Positions 41,411-50,054 of a stretch of 64,000 nucleotides of DNA are shown in pieces. Below the pieces are notes generated by a model. That model made no database searches, had not been told where the DNA came from, and saw only the letters and a program-made list of their open reading frames with translations. This stretch comes from Nostoc linckia NIES-25 (lineage in GTDB: Bacteria; Cyanobacteriota; Cyanobacteriia; Cyanobacteriales; Nostocaceae). Location of the stretch: NCBI RefSeq assembly GCF_002368035.1, contig NZ_AP018222.1, positions 4,271,534-4,335,533 on the forward strand, read 5' to 3'. Numbering within the stretch: the stretch's first letter is position 1; each line of letters starts with the position of its first letter. The translations under genes were made by a program, and so were the position numbers.

Positions 41411-42256
41411 TTAACTATGAAATATTACAGACAATAAAGGTAGAAAAGCGAACATAAACCCATGCCAGGAATGCAATTGAGCTTCTGGGGTTGGTTCTGG
41501 TGGTGCTAATAAAGCTTCTACTCTTTGTTCTAATCTATCGCCTGCGGTAGAAGAACCTAATGCAGCACAGCAAATTTCTGATGATAGAGGGCTGGTACTG
41601 ACCACTAACAGCAGTGATTCTGCTAGCACCAAAGGGTCTACTTGCAATGCGGCATAACTGTCGGCGCGGAGTTCGCGCAAAACTAACAGTTCTTGCCACA
41701 ATGGTTCTGTATTGGGCAACCAAGCGGTGCAGGAACGCACCCAACCCAGCCAGAAAAACCAGAATGTATCCCTGTACTGATAATGACCTTGCTCGTGCGC
41801 TAAGACGCTTTCTAAATGGTTTGGTGAAAGACTTTGCAGTAATCCTTCGCTAATCACTAATTCCGGATGCCAAAAACCAATTTGTCCTGCAAACATCGCT
41901 TCTGTTTGGAGTAGTCTGGCTCGTCTTTCCCCCAAATTCACGCTAGGACAGTTACGAGCTGATTCCACAGATTGCCAACCTTGGAAAGCAAGTCTAATGC
42001 ACAAAATGGCAAAAATAGCTAAATAAATTAATGCCAGAAAATAACTGATTGAGCCTGCATACATCCCGCCCATTTTTCCTTGAGGCCCCATGAACAAAAC
42101 AGCGATCGCTGTCATAAAAATTAACAAGGGGGGGAAGAGAAACAAAAATAGCGATCGCCGCCACCGCAAACTCCAACTGCCTTGGGCTTCTCTCCAAGAG
42201 GATCTTAACCACCAAGCAACTGTCAAAGCAATCAAAATCATCATCAGATGCATCAT
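41411..42256 (-). CDS. M56-family (BlaR1/MecR1-like) membrane metallopeptidase
   Basis: 281 residues with membrane helices at about 3-20, 33-58, 75-100 and a zinc-protease motif A-H-E-Q-G-H-Y-Q-Y-R-D (about residues 153-163), plus a C-terminal helix. Lacks the penicillin-binding sensor domain of BlaR1. It probably cleaves the BlaI-type repressor encoded just upstream or another regulator in response to a membrane signal. The start ATG overlaps the stop of the blaI-like gene by four bases (ATGA), so the two are translationally coupled. Confidence 0.88.
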   Translation of the reverse strand: MMHLMMILIALTVAWWLRSSWREAQGSWSLRWRRSLFLFLFPPLLIFMTAIAVLFMGPQGKMGGMYAGSISYFLALIYLAIFAILCIRLAFQGWQSVESARNCPSVNLGERRARLLQTEAMFAGQIGFWHPELVISEGLLQSLSPNHLESVLAHEQGHYQYRDTFWFFWLGWVRSCTAWLPNTEPLWQELLVLRELRADSYAALQVDPLVLAESLLLVVSTSPLSSEICCAALGSSTAGDRLEQRVEALLAPPEPTPEAQLHSWHGFMFAFLPLLSVIFHS

Positions 42257-42672
42257 TTTTCCTCCCTGGCTTGGCGTGCGGATTGTATGCGTTTGGCGAT
42301 GGCTGCTATTTGTTCGCTGGCTGCTTCATCGAGACTATCGGCGAAGGCTGCAATTACATCTGGGTTACCCACCGCGAGAAATCGCTGTAACTGTTCGTGG
42401 GCTTTGATTACCTGGGATTGTTGTTTACTCAGCAACGGCCGCCAATAAAATGCCCGCCCTTTTTTATCACAAGCCAGCCAACCTTTATCAGTGAGGCGTC
42501 GCAGAACAGTGGTTACAGAAGTATAAGCTAGTTCGCGGTTGGGATCGGCCAAAATGCGATCGTGAACATCTTTGACTGTGGCTGAACCAAGTTCCCAGAT
42601 GATATTTAAAATTTCCGCTTCTAAGGGGCCTAAAGATAGTTGTTTAGGGCGGTAATCGGGTAAAGGTGCCAT
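42253..42672 (-). CDS. BlaI/MecI/CopY-family transcriptional repressor
   Basis: 139 residues with the winged-helix DNA-binding domain of the BlaI family in residues about 12-80: L-E-A-E-I-L-N-I-I-W-E-L-G, T-S-V-T-T-V-L-R-R-L and K-G-R-A-F-Y-W-R-P. The C-terminal half is the dimerisation region. Paired with the M56 peptidase as in bla/mec regulons, where proteolysis of the repressor lifts repression. No beta-lactamase gene is adjacent; in cyanobacteria such pairs are also linked to copper or stress responses, so the regulated genes stay unknown. Confidence 0.9.
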   Translation of the reverse strand: MAPLPDYRPKQLSLGPLEAEILNIIWELGSATVKDVHDRILADPNRELAYTSVTTVLRRLTDKGWLACDKKGRAFYWRPLLSKQQSQVIKAHEQLQRFLAVGNPDVIAAFADSLDEAASEQIAAIAKRIQSARQAREEK

Positions 42673-43122
42673 AGGTTTGAAGGGGAAGGGGGAAGGGGGA
42701 AAGGGGAAAGGGGAAGGGGGAATGAGGAGATGTGGGGTCTTAACTCCTGACGTTAAACGCCCTGCTACTGCTAACAGTACTCTCCATAGCCAATGTTTAA
42801 TGACTGTTAGCTTTCTTGTTTTAGATTACAAGATCGTGGAGCAAATCTGAAAGTCTCGGATAAAAATGACCTTTTTGAGCATTTATTTAAAAAATGAGGG
42901 ACTCTTAAGATTTGCTTAAAACCCTGCTTCGACATCCCCCTTTGCCCCTTGCCCTTTCCCCTTTGCCCTTTCCCCACTCCCATTTATCTATCTAATGAGA
43001 TACATTGTCTATTCTGATGCTAAAAAACATTGTGCAAGTAATTGTCACTATAGTTAGTGACACTAACTAGGTAGAATGTTATTTGTTTGCCGCACTAGTA
43101 TAAAAGCAGGTGTATCCAGCGC
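42673..43122. other. Regulatory region between blaI-like and comB genes
   Basis: 450 bases between divergent genes. Near the blaI start is a GGGGAAAG-type purine tract (42680-42720). CTTGT..ACAAG (42816-42833) is a weak dyad. AGCAAATCT (about 42840) and AGATTTGCT (about 42908) are inverted copies of each other. Overlapping palindromes at 43043-43069 are listed separately. No gene seen. Confidence 0.4.
43043..43069 (+). promoter_or_regulatory. Overlapping palindromes upstream of comB (candidate operator)
   Basis: TGTCACTA-TAGT-TAGTGACA (43043-43062) is a perfect dyad, and TAGTTAGTG-A-CACTAACTA (43051-43069) is a second perfect dyad sharing its right half. A -10-like TAGAAT follows at 43072-43077. 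This arrangement fits a repressor site overlapping the comB promoter. Confidence 0.45.
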
Positions 43123-43857
43123 GTGAAGCTATTTGTATACCATACTCCGGAATTGACTCCAACGGATAAAGCGCCAGAATGTGCGATCGCAGTCGATGTC
43201 TTGCGAGCCACTAGCACTATAGCGACTGTCTTGGCAGCTGGAGGCGAAGCTGTACAAGTATTCAGCGATTTAGATCGACTAATCGCAGTTAGCGAACAAT
43301 GGCCTCCTGAAAAACGTCTGCGGGCTGGAGAACGTGGCGGCGCTAAAGTAGCGGGTTTTGAGTTAGGTAACTCTCCCCTCGACTGCACCTCAGAATTGGT
43401 GCAGGGGCGTCGGTTATTTATCAGTACTACAAATGGCACTCGTGCTTTACAACGGGTACAAGACTCGCCAAATGTATTAGCCGCAGCCTTAATCAATCGA
43501 GCAGCAGTGGTGGATTTTCTTCTAGAAAAGCAACCAGAGACAGTGTGGATTGTCGGCTCAGGTTGGGAAGGCAGTTTTTCTTTGGAGGATACAGTTTGTG
43601 CGGGTGCGATCGCTTATAGTCTTTTAGAGCAAACCAAATTGTCACCAGAAGAATTAGCTGGTAACGATGAAGTAATCGGTGCGATCGCTCTTTATTCTCA
43701 ATGGCAACATAACTTATTAGGATTATTCCATCAAGCTAGTCACGGTCAACGCCTATTGCGTCTTGACTGTCAAGAAGATTTAAAATATTGTTCCCAAACT
43801 GATGTTTTAGATGTCTTGCCAATACAACAAGAAATAGGAGTTTTGAAAAGGGGATAG
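43123..43857 (+). CDS. comB: 2-phosphosulfolactate phosphatase family protein
   Basis: 244 residues of the ComB family, with the typical A-I-A-V-D-V-L-R-A-T-S-T near the N-terminus, G-E-R-G-G near 70 and T-T-N-G-T-R-A-L near 105. In archaea ComB dephosphorylates 2-phosphosulfolactate for coenzyme M; cyanobacteria lack that cofactor, so the true substrate is uncertain (sulfolactate metabolism or a related phosphatase). The start is GTG at 43123 (V-K-L-F-V-Y-H-T-P-E). It is divergent from the blaI-like gene. Confidence 0.85.
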   Translation: MKLFVYHTPELTPTDKAPECAIAVDVLRATSTIATVLAAGGEAVQVFSDLDRLIAVSEQWPPEKRLRAGERGGAKVAGFELGNSPLDCTSELVQGRRLFISTTNGTRALQRVQDSPNVLAAALINRAAVVDFLLEKQPETVWIVGSGWEGSFSLEDTVCAGAIAYSLLEQTKLSPEELAGNDEVIGAIALYSQWQHNLLGLFHQASHGQRLLRLDCQEDLKYCSQTDVLDVLPIQQEIGVLKRG

Positions 43858-43905
43858 GGCATGAGGCATGGGGCATTGGGCATTGGGCAAACAGGGCATG
43901 GGGCA

Positions 43906-43989
43906 GGGAAAAGGTTAAAGGGAAAAGGGAAAAGGAATAAATTTAATCTTTCCCCTTTTCCCCTTTTCCCCTTACCCCTTTCCCCTTGT
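43906..43989. repeat. Purine/pyrimidine hairpin repeat, copy 7
   Basis: GGTTAAAGGGAAAAGG arm, AATAAATTTAATC centre, long CCCCTTTT arm. Lies about 50 bases after the comB stop. Confidence 0.75.
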
Positions 43990-44001
43990 CCCCCTTGTCT
44001 T

Positions 44002-44069
44002 CCCATCTCCCCATCTCCCCATCTCCCCATTCTTCCCATCTCCCCATCTCCCCATCTCCCCATCTCCCA
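44002..44069. repeat. (CCCATCTC)n tandem repeat
   Basis: Eight-base units CCCATCTC in two blocks, between convergent comB and rmlD genes. Confidence 0.85.
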
Positions 44070-44073
44070 TGCC

Positions 44074-44949
44074 CTATCCCCAATCTTTAAGCATCTGCCG
44101 GAGTCTTTGTCGCCAATGGGGGGGATGGGTTCCTAGAAGTGCGGAAATTTTGCCACAAGCAAGGACGGAATAGGGAGGGCGACGGGCGGGTGTGGGATAT
44201 TCGGGGGTTGTAATGGGGACGATATTTTCAACTTTGAGAGGAAACCCTAGCTGTTGGGCTTCTTCAAAAATGGCAATGGCAAAGTCATACCAGCTAGCAA
44301 CGCCGCTATTTGTGTAATGGTATGTGCCTGCGATATCTAAGCTCAAATGGGGAATGATTTCGGTTATGACTGCGGCTATATCTTTTGCCCAAGTCGGGCT
44401 ACCAATTTGATCGGCGACGATACGCAGTTCTGGGCGTTCTGCACCGAGTCGTAACATCGTTTTGACAAAGTTACTTTTACCAAAGTTTCCATAAACCCAA
44501 GCTGTGCGGAGGATGAGGTGGTGGGTGCAATTTTCTCGAATTGCTTGTTCTCCTGCTAGTTTGGTTTTTCCATAGACACTCAAGGGGTTTGTCGCATCGG
44601 TTTCCTGATATGGGCAACACCCATTGCCATCAAAAACGTAATCGGTGGAAATATGAATTAGAAAGGCTCCTAATTTTTGGCTTTCTTCGGCAAGAATCAA
44701 AGGTGCAGTCGCATTAATAGCGCCAGCTTGTTCCGATTCGCTTTCGGCTTTGTCTACTGCGGTATAAGCAGCAGCGTTAATGATGATTTGCGGTTGCTTC
44801 GATCTGATAATGCTACGGAGAGTATCAGGCTCGGTAAGGTCTACTGTTGGGCGTGCCACTGAGATAGTATTGCCGTAGGATGGAAGAATTTGTTGCAATT
44901 CTTGACCTACTTGACCGTTGCTACCAATTAGCAAAATTGATTTTGTCAT
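44074..44949 (-). CDS. rfbD: dTDP-4-dehydrorhamnose reductase
   Basis: Last step of dTDP-L-rhamnose synthesis, NAD(P)H-dependent. 291 residues; the Rossmann start is G-S-N-G-Q-V-G-Q-E-L, the catalytic triad includes S-T-D-Y-V-F-D-G and Y-G-K-T-K-L-A-G-E (Y-x-x-x-K). It is the last gene of the leftward polysaccharide cluster, after rmlC. Related reductases for other deoxysugars look alike, but the flanking rmlC and rmlA homologues support this call. Confidence 0.93.
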   Translation of the reverse strand: MTKSILLIGSNGQVGQELQQILPSYGNTISVARPTVDLTEPDTLRSIIRSKQPQIIINAAAYTAVDKAESESEQAGAINATAPLILAEESQKLGAFLIHISTDYVFDGNGCCPYQETDATNPLSVYGKTKLAGEQAIRENCTHHLILRTAWVYGNFGKSNFVKTMLRLGAERPELRIVADQIGSPTWAKDIAAVITEIIPHLSLDIAGTYHYTNSGVASWYDFAIAIFEEAQQLGFPLKVENIVPITTPEYPTPARRPPYSVLACGKISALLGTHPPHWRQRLRQMLKDWG

Positions 44950-45044
44950 TAGTCATTAGTCATTTGTCATTTGTCATTGGTTATTCTCCGCGTTCCGGCG
45001 TCCCCACGTCTCCCCCACCTTCCCACTGTGTTTATTGAAAGTAT

Positions 45045-45590
45045 TTAATCAAAGATTTCAGCAGTTTTTAAAGATTTACCAGCTTCGTCTTTGGCTGATA
45101 AAATCGGTGAACCATTCAAAGGCCAGTCTATAGCTAAATCTGGATCGTTCCAGAGAATTGTGCGATCGCCTTGGGGTGCGTAGTAATCTGTAGTTTTATA
45201 CAGAACTTCGGCTGTTTGTGAAAGTACGAGAAAGCCGTGAGCAAAGCCTATTGGTATCCAAAGTAGGCGTTTGTTCTCAGCACTGAGTTCATAACCTACC
45301 CATTTACCAAATGTGGGCGAACTCTTTCTAATGTCTACGGCTACGTCAAATATGGTGCCGGCAATTACACGAACGAGTTTACCTTGGGGTTGTTGGATTT
45401 GGTAATGCAATCCACGCAGGACGTTTTGCTTAGAAAAAGAGTGGTTATCTTGGACGAAGTTCGCAGCAATACCAGTTTCTTGAGTAAATTTTTGTTGGTT
45501 ATAGGCTTCAAAGAAGAAACCGCGATCGTCTGCAAATACTTTGGGTTCGAGTTGTATAACTTCGTGAATTTTGGTACGTGTAATGCTCAT
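45045..45590 (-). CDS. rfbC: dTDP-4-dehydrorhamnose 3,5-epimerase
   Basis: Cupin-fold epimerase, 181 residues, normal length. Signature residues: R-G-F-F-F-E-A-Y, the catalytic His in L-R-G-L-H-Y-Q and the Tyr in V-L-Y-K-T-T-D-Y-Y-A-P. It stands between rmlA and rmlD homologues, with a 95-base gap to the latter. Together with them it gives three of the four dTDP-rhamnose steps. Confidence 0.95.
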   Translation of the reverse strand: MSITRTKIHEVIQLEPKVFADDRGFFFEAYNQQKFTQETGIAANFVQDNHSFSKQNVLRGLHYQIQQPQGKLVRVIAGTIFDVAVDIRKSSPTFGKWVGYELSAENKRLLWIPIGFAHGFLVLSQTAEVLYKTTDYYAPQGDRTILWNDPDLAIDWPLNGSPILSAKDEAGKSLKTAEIFD

Positions 45591-45694
45591 TAATACTATT
45601 ATGAGTAATTTGCCACAGTGTTAATTTGGGAAATAAATCACACACTAAATACAGGTAGTAGCATAACATTTTGACTGTACCAAAATTGAGTAAA

Positions 45695-46771
45695 TTATGT
45701 GAGTTCAATTTGACAGTCGTCACCAATTAGAAATCGTAAAGCTTTTGGGCGACGGGGTGCAAGAGTCAATTGTGCGCGTTGTCCAATGACACTATCGATA
45801 ATGCGCTGATGGATTCCGGCAATTTTCGCACCTTCTAAAATCACGCTGTGTTCTAAATCTGTATCAATGAGTGTGGCATTGTTAGCAATGCTACTATAAG
45901 GGCCAATGAAGCAGTTTTCTAAATGACAATTGTTACCAATGATGACTGGGCCGCGAATTGTGCAGTTAATGACTTGAGATTTTGCACCGATTTTCACTCG
46001 CCCAATAATCTGACTTTGGGCATCAACTTCACCGAGATTTGATGGTGTCAAATAAGTGTCGAGAACTAAACGATTAGCTTCTAATAAGTCATCTTTTTTA
46101 CCAGTATCTAGCCACCAGCCTTGGAGTTTGTGTGCCACAACCTGTTTTTGCTGATCGATTAGGTATTGAATAGCATCAGTAATTTCGAGTTCGCCTCTAG
46201 GGGAAGGTTGAATATTGGCGATCGCATCAAAGATGATGTGAGAAAAGAAATAAACTCCTACCAATGCCAGATTTGAAGGAGGGACTTTCGGTTTTTCAAT
46301 TAACTGCAATACCCTTCCTGTATCATCTACCTCAGCCACACCAAAAGCGGTAGGATTGGCAACAGGACGTAAGAGAATTAAAGCATCAGGCTGTTGTTGG
46401 CTAAATTGTTGCAGAAAGTACCTTAAGTCGCCTAATTGAATTAGGTTATCGCCCAAATACATAACAAAGGGAGAATCTCCTAAAAACGGACGGGCGATTT
46501 GGACTGCGTGAGCAAGTCCGGCTGGCTGTTCTTGTAATATGTAGGTAATCTTGGCTCCAAAGTATTCTCCATCTCCCGTTTTTGCTTGAACCTCTGCGCC
46601 TGTTTCCGGGCTGATAATGATGCCAATATCAGTAATACCGGCGGCGATCATTTCTTCGATGCCATACCATAAAACAGGTTTATTAGCAACTGGTACGAGT
46701 TGTTTTGCTCCGCTGTAAGTGAGGGGACGCAGGCGCGTACCTTTACCACCAGAGAGAATTAATGCTTTCAT
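45695..46771 (-). CDS. rfbA: Glucose-1-phosphate thymidylyltransferase (long form)
   Basis: 358 residues. The nucleotidyltransferase domain (about 1-240) has L-S-G-G-K-G-T-R-L-R-P-L-T and the sugar-binding E-K-P-K-V-P. A left-handed beta-helix tail (about 250-350) distinguishes this long form from the 290-residue RmlA. Long forms are common in cyanobacteria, archaea and antibiotic producers. Product is dTDP-glucose, the precursor for dTDP-deoxysugars. Same strand as rmlC, 104-base gap. Confidence 0.92.
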   Translation of the reverse strand: MKALILSGGKGTRLRPLTYSGAKQLVPVANKPVLWYGIEEMIAAGITDIGIIISPETGAEVQAKTGDGEYFGAKITYILQEQPAGLAHAVQIARPFLGDSPFVMYLGDNLIQLGDLRYFLQQFSQQQPDALILLRPVANPTAFGVAEVDDTGRVLQLIEKPKVPPSNLALVGVYFFSHIIFDAIANIQPSPRGELEITDAIQYLIDQQKQVVAHKLQGWWLDTGKKDDLLEANRLVLDTYLTPSNLGEVDAQSQIIGRVKIGAKSQVINCTIRGPVIIGNNCHLENCFIGPYSSIANNATLIDTDLEHSVILEGAKIAGIHQRIIDSVIGQRAQLTLAPRRPKALRFLIGDDCQIELT

Positions 46772-46943
46772 AAGGGTTTGTTATTGGTCATTGGTCATTT
46801 GTCATTAGTTATTCGTCCCCGTGTCTCCCGAAGTTCAGAGACGCTCGCGGACACGGCGAATCGCTGCGCTAACGCCGGAAGCCGACGCTCCGAATTCTGT
46901 TTGCGTCTTCCCATTCCGGCGTCCTTTGCTGAACGGTAATATT

Positions 46944-48014
46944 CTACACGTAGCGGGATAATACTTCGGCGGTGGCTTGTCCGGTTTTTTCCCAACTGAA
47001 TTGTTGGGAGCGGATAATTCCCTGGTTAGAAAGGCGCGATCGCAATGTCGAATCAGTGGCGATCGCTTCCATCGCCTCTGTAATTTCTCTGGTGTTGTAG
47101 GGGTCAATTAGAATTGCTGCGTCCCCAGCTACTTCTGGTAGGGAGGAAAGATTGGAGGTAATTACTGGTGTACCACAAGCCATTGCTTCCAAAACGGGTA
47201 AACCGAAACCTTCCCAGAGACTGGGAAAGACAAGGGCGATCGCTTGATTGATGATTTTTGGCAGTTCGCTGTAAGGAACGTAGTCAAGGAATTTGACTTG
47301 AGCAGTTATGCCGAGTTGGGTAACTTGGGCTTTTAAAGTTGGGGTGTAACGGCGATCGCTTGGCCCTGCTAACCATAGTTCGTAGTCTTTGCAGTTAGTT
47401 AATTCAGCAAAGGCGGTAATTAAACGTTCGAGATTTTTATGAGGATTATGGCGTCCTAAATAAAGGAAATAATTTTGAGTTGGCAAATCTAAATAACGAA
47501 AATTATTGCTGTCATATCCTAGTGCGATCGGAGTTATTTTTGTTTCATTAACTCCCAAATATTTGCTTAAATCCTCAGCTGTTGCCCTAGAATTACAAAT
47601 CACGTGTTTCGATTGTTGGATAACAGCACGAATATAATAATTACAATAAAGTTGCTGCGCGATCGAAAACCACTGGGGAAATCTTAAGGGAATTAAATCG
47701 TGAACAGTAACAACATAAGAACATTGAGAAAATAAAGGAGCCTCTGGAATTGGAGAAAACAGTAATTTAGACTTCATCTGACGATATATACTCGGCAGTT
47801 GAAATTGCGTCCATAGCAAACGTTTTAAATGTCCCTTTATGCCAAAATCCGTCGTCATATCTGGCGGCGAATCATAACATTTTAACCCAGAAAGTTCCTT
47901 TGGACTTAATACATCAATATCTAACTCTTTTAGTTCTTTTATTAAATTTAAACTATAACTTAACCACCCTGTTGGTTGAGTAGGAGCAAAAGATAAATTT
48001 GCTAAAATAGACAT
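46944..48014 (-). CDS. Glycosyltransferase, GT4 (GT-B fold)
   Basis: 356 residues. The N-terminal domain includes V-V-T-V-H-D-L-I-P-L near residue 103. The C-terminal nucleotide-sugar domain starts at Y-F-L-Y-L-G-R-H-N-P-H-K-N and has the E-G-F-G-L-P-V-L-E-A-M-A-C-G-T-P-V retaining-enzyme motif near 265-281. Often mannosyl- or rhamnosyl-transfer. It overlaps no gene but sits 2 bases after the preceding GT2 gene, so it is in the same operon. Confidence 0.92.
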   Translation of the reverse strand: MSILANLSFAPTQPTGWLSYSLNLIKELKELDIDVLSPKELSGLKCYDSPPDMTTDFGIKGHLKRLLWTQFQLPSIYRQMKSKLLFSPIPEAPLFSQCSYVVTVHDLIPLRFPQWFSIAQQLYCNYYIRAVIQQSKHVICNSRATAEDLSKYLGVNETKITPIALGYDSNNFRYLDLPTQNYFLYLGRHNPHKNLERLITAFAELTNCKDYELWLAGPSDRRYTPTLKAQVTQLGITAQVKFLDYVPYSELPKIINQAIALVFPSLWEGFGLPVLEAMACGTPVITSNLSSLPEVAGDAAILIDPYNTREITEAMEAIATDSTLRSRLSNQGIIRSQQFSWEKTGQATAEVLSRYV

Positions 48015-48016
48015 AA

Positions 48017-48928
48017 TTAAATACTTGCTTTAAGCATATTTTTTTTATCGGTAAATAACAAGATAATAATTTTTAGGCTATTAGGATTAGCTGTAGTTAC
48101 AAATTCACCGAAGAATTTATAAAATAGATATATACGTAAAAGTAATTGTTCCCACAAGGGACGATGCTTTTCATAAAAATAAAGCTGGCTACGTCTATAT
48201 TCAATAGCCATTGCATTTGCAGACTTTTGAATTGAATAACCTTTCAAATGAATTAAAGATACATGAGGTGTGTAGATAATTTTATATCCTTTATACTGCG
48301 CTCTTTGGCATAAATCTGATTCTTCAAAATACATGAAAAAATTTTCATCAAATCCATTTAATTTATGAAATAAACTTGAGCGAATAAAAAAAGCAGCCCC
48401 GACAACAATATCTACTTCTTGAATTTGTTGAAATTTCTGTTCGATCGAATTTCGCTCAGAATTATTGAGATAATTTAAATGCATCTGACGAGCTTCATAT
48501 TCTCCTTTAATTCCTAAGGCTGGCGAAACAGAAATTTGGAAACTACCATCTGGATTCAGCAATTTTGGCCCAATAATTCCTATTTGTGAATCTGCTTGCA
48601 TCAAATCAATTAGATGGGGTAAAATATTATAATTAATTATAGTATCAGTATTTAATAAAAATAAAAATTCTCCCCTCGCAACTTTCGCACCTGCATTATT
48701 TCCTGCTCCAAAACCGCAATTTTGAGTTTGTTTAATTAGCTGAACTTGAGGAAATTTTTCTGCAATTAATTCAACGCTACCATCGCTAGAGGCATTATCT
48801 ACAACGATGATTTCATAGCTAGGTATATCGATAAATTTTTGTATAGAATTTAAGCAATCTGGTAAAATTTCTGCTCCATTATAGTTAACTAAAATAATCG
48901 ATACTGAAATAGATTGTTTTTGATTCAT
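48017..48928 (-). CDS. Glycosyltransferase family 2 (rhamnosyltransferase-like)
   Basis: 303 residues, GT-A fold: V-D-N-A-S-S-D-G-S (about 42-50), L-N-T-D-T as the metal site (about 91-95), and an acceptor segment with F-M-Y-F-E-E-S-D-L-C. This layout is that of RfbN/WbbL-type rhamnosyltransferases, which suits the dTDP-rhamnose genes downstream. The start ATG overlaps the stop of the upstream GT2 gene by four bases. Confidence 0.92.
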   Translation of the reverse strand: MNQKQSISVSIILVNYNGAEILPDCLNSIQKFIDIPSYEIIVVDNASSDGSVELIAEKFPQVQLIKQTQNCGFGAGNNAGAKVARGEFLFLLNTDTIINYNILPHLIDLMQADSQIGIIGPKLLNPDGSFQISVSPALGIKGEYEARQMHLNYLNNSERNSIEQKFQQIQEVDIVVGAAFFIRSSLFHKLNGFDENFFMYFEESDLCQRAQYKGYKIIYTPHVSLIHLKGYSIQKSANAMAIEYRRSQLYFYEKHRPLWEQLLLRIYLFYKFFGEFVTTANPNSLKIIILLFTDKKNMLKASI

Positions 48929-49953
48929 TTGTTTTGAATATTGCTTTTAGTTGCTTGAAATTTTGGCAGCAACTTTAAAATATAATTTGAAAATTGTTGA
49001 ATATCGAATAAAATTTTAAAAATCCAAATCCGTAGCGCTATACCTTCAGAATGATATCCTACTTTGAAACTTTGGTAACAAAGCTTAAGAATACCCAAAC
49101 CAAAATCTAAGTGGCGATCGCCAAAAGGATTAGACCAGTTGGAGTTTAATTGTTGGTAAAATCTAGCTTGGAATGCTTTACTCAAGTTACGATGAATTAT
49201 ATAGCTTTTAGCTGTAATGCGACATTTTTTCCGGAACCACAGCATCAGTTCGGTGTAAAAATTACCGGCTTTTTGCATTGTTCCTACTGTATTGGAATTA
49301 TGCAATCTATAGCGCACTAATGGTTGTCGAATATGTCCAATTTTACCTTTTTGAATTGCCGCTAAGGCTACCCACCAGTCATGATGCCAACCAATTTCAT
49401 TTTGTTGGGGAAAGGGTAGAATATCGGTAATAAGAGAACTACAAAACAATAACGAACACCCTGTGACGACATTGCGAAGTAGCAATAATTCTACCGTGGC
49501 TTTTTCGGGTTGGCGTCCTTCAAAATCCCAAGTAGAATCATTGATGGTTTGGTCGTGACTGTCAATAAGTTGCAGATCGGAATGCACTAATAGTAAGCTT
49601 TCAGAACGTAATTTTGCGATCGATACTTCTAATTTTTGTGCTTGCCAAATATCATCTTGATCGCAAAAGGCGATCGCTGTAATTGTAGGGTCTTGAATAC
49701 AGTATAGTAAACCACGTTCAAAATTGTAATAATGCTTCACGTTATCGTTATGAAAATGACAGATAAATCGTGAATCATGTTCAACAATTTTTTTAATTTC
49801 TATTTGATATTGGAGTTGGGAACAGTCGTCAACAATATGACAAACCCAATTTTGCCAAGTTTGGTTTTGAATCGACTCGATCTGTTTTCGGAAATATTCA
49901 ACTTGAGGGTTATATGTCGCTAAAACAATGCCAATTTTTTCTTTACCCTGCAT
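48925..49953 (-). CDS. Glycosyltransferase family 2
   Basis: 342 residues. The GT2 N-terminal half starts G-I-V-L-A-T-Y-N-P and has the D-D-C-S and F-C-D-Q-D-D-I-W motifs. The same C/S-D-Q-D-D-x-W signature appears in the GT2 part of the 901-residue protein upstream in the cluster, so the two catalytic domains are related. The C-terminal part is a helical domain with no membrane segment that I can call. Coupled to the next GT2 by ATGA overlap. Confidence 0.9.
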   Translation of the reverse strand: MQGKEKIGIVLATYNPQVEYFRKQIESIQNQTWQNWVCHIVDDCSQLQYQIEIKKIVEHDSRFICHFHNDNVKHYYNFERGLLYCIQDPTITAIAFCDQDDIWQAQKLEVSIAKLRSESLLLVHSDLQLIDSHDQTINDSTWDFEGRQPEKATVELLLLRNVVTGCSLLFCSSLITDILPFPQQNEIGWHHDWWVALAAIQKGKIGHIRQPLVRYRLHNSNTVGTMQKAGNFYTELMLWFRKKCRITAKSYIIHRNLSKAFQARFYQQLNSNWSNPFGDRHLDFGLGILKLCYQSFKVGYHSEGIALRIWIFKILFDIQQFSNYILKLLPKFQATKSNIQNK

Positions 49954-50054
49954 TATAGATTAATTTCTCTTTGACATAAACGAAATATTTGACTTTAAGT
50001 GAAGGCTTTGTGTTCCATGTAGAGAATAATCCATTCAACAGTATTTTTTAAAGA

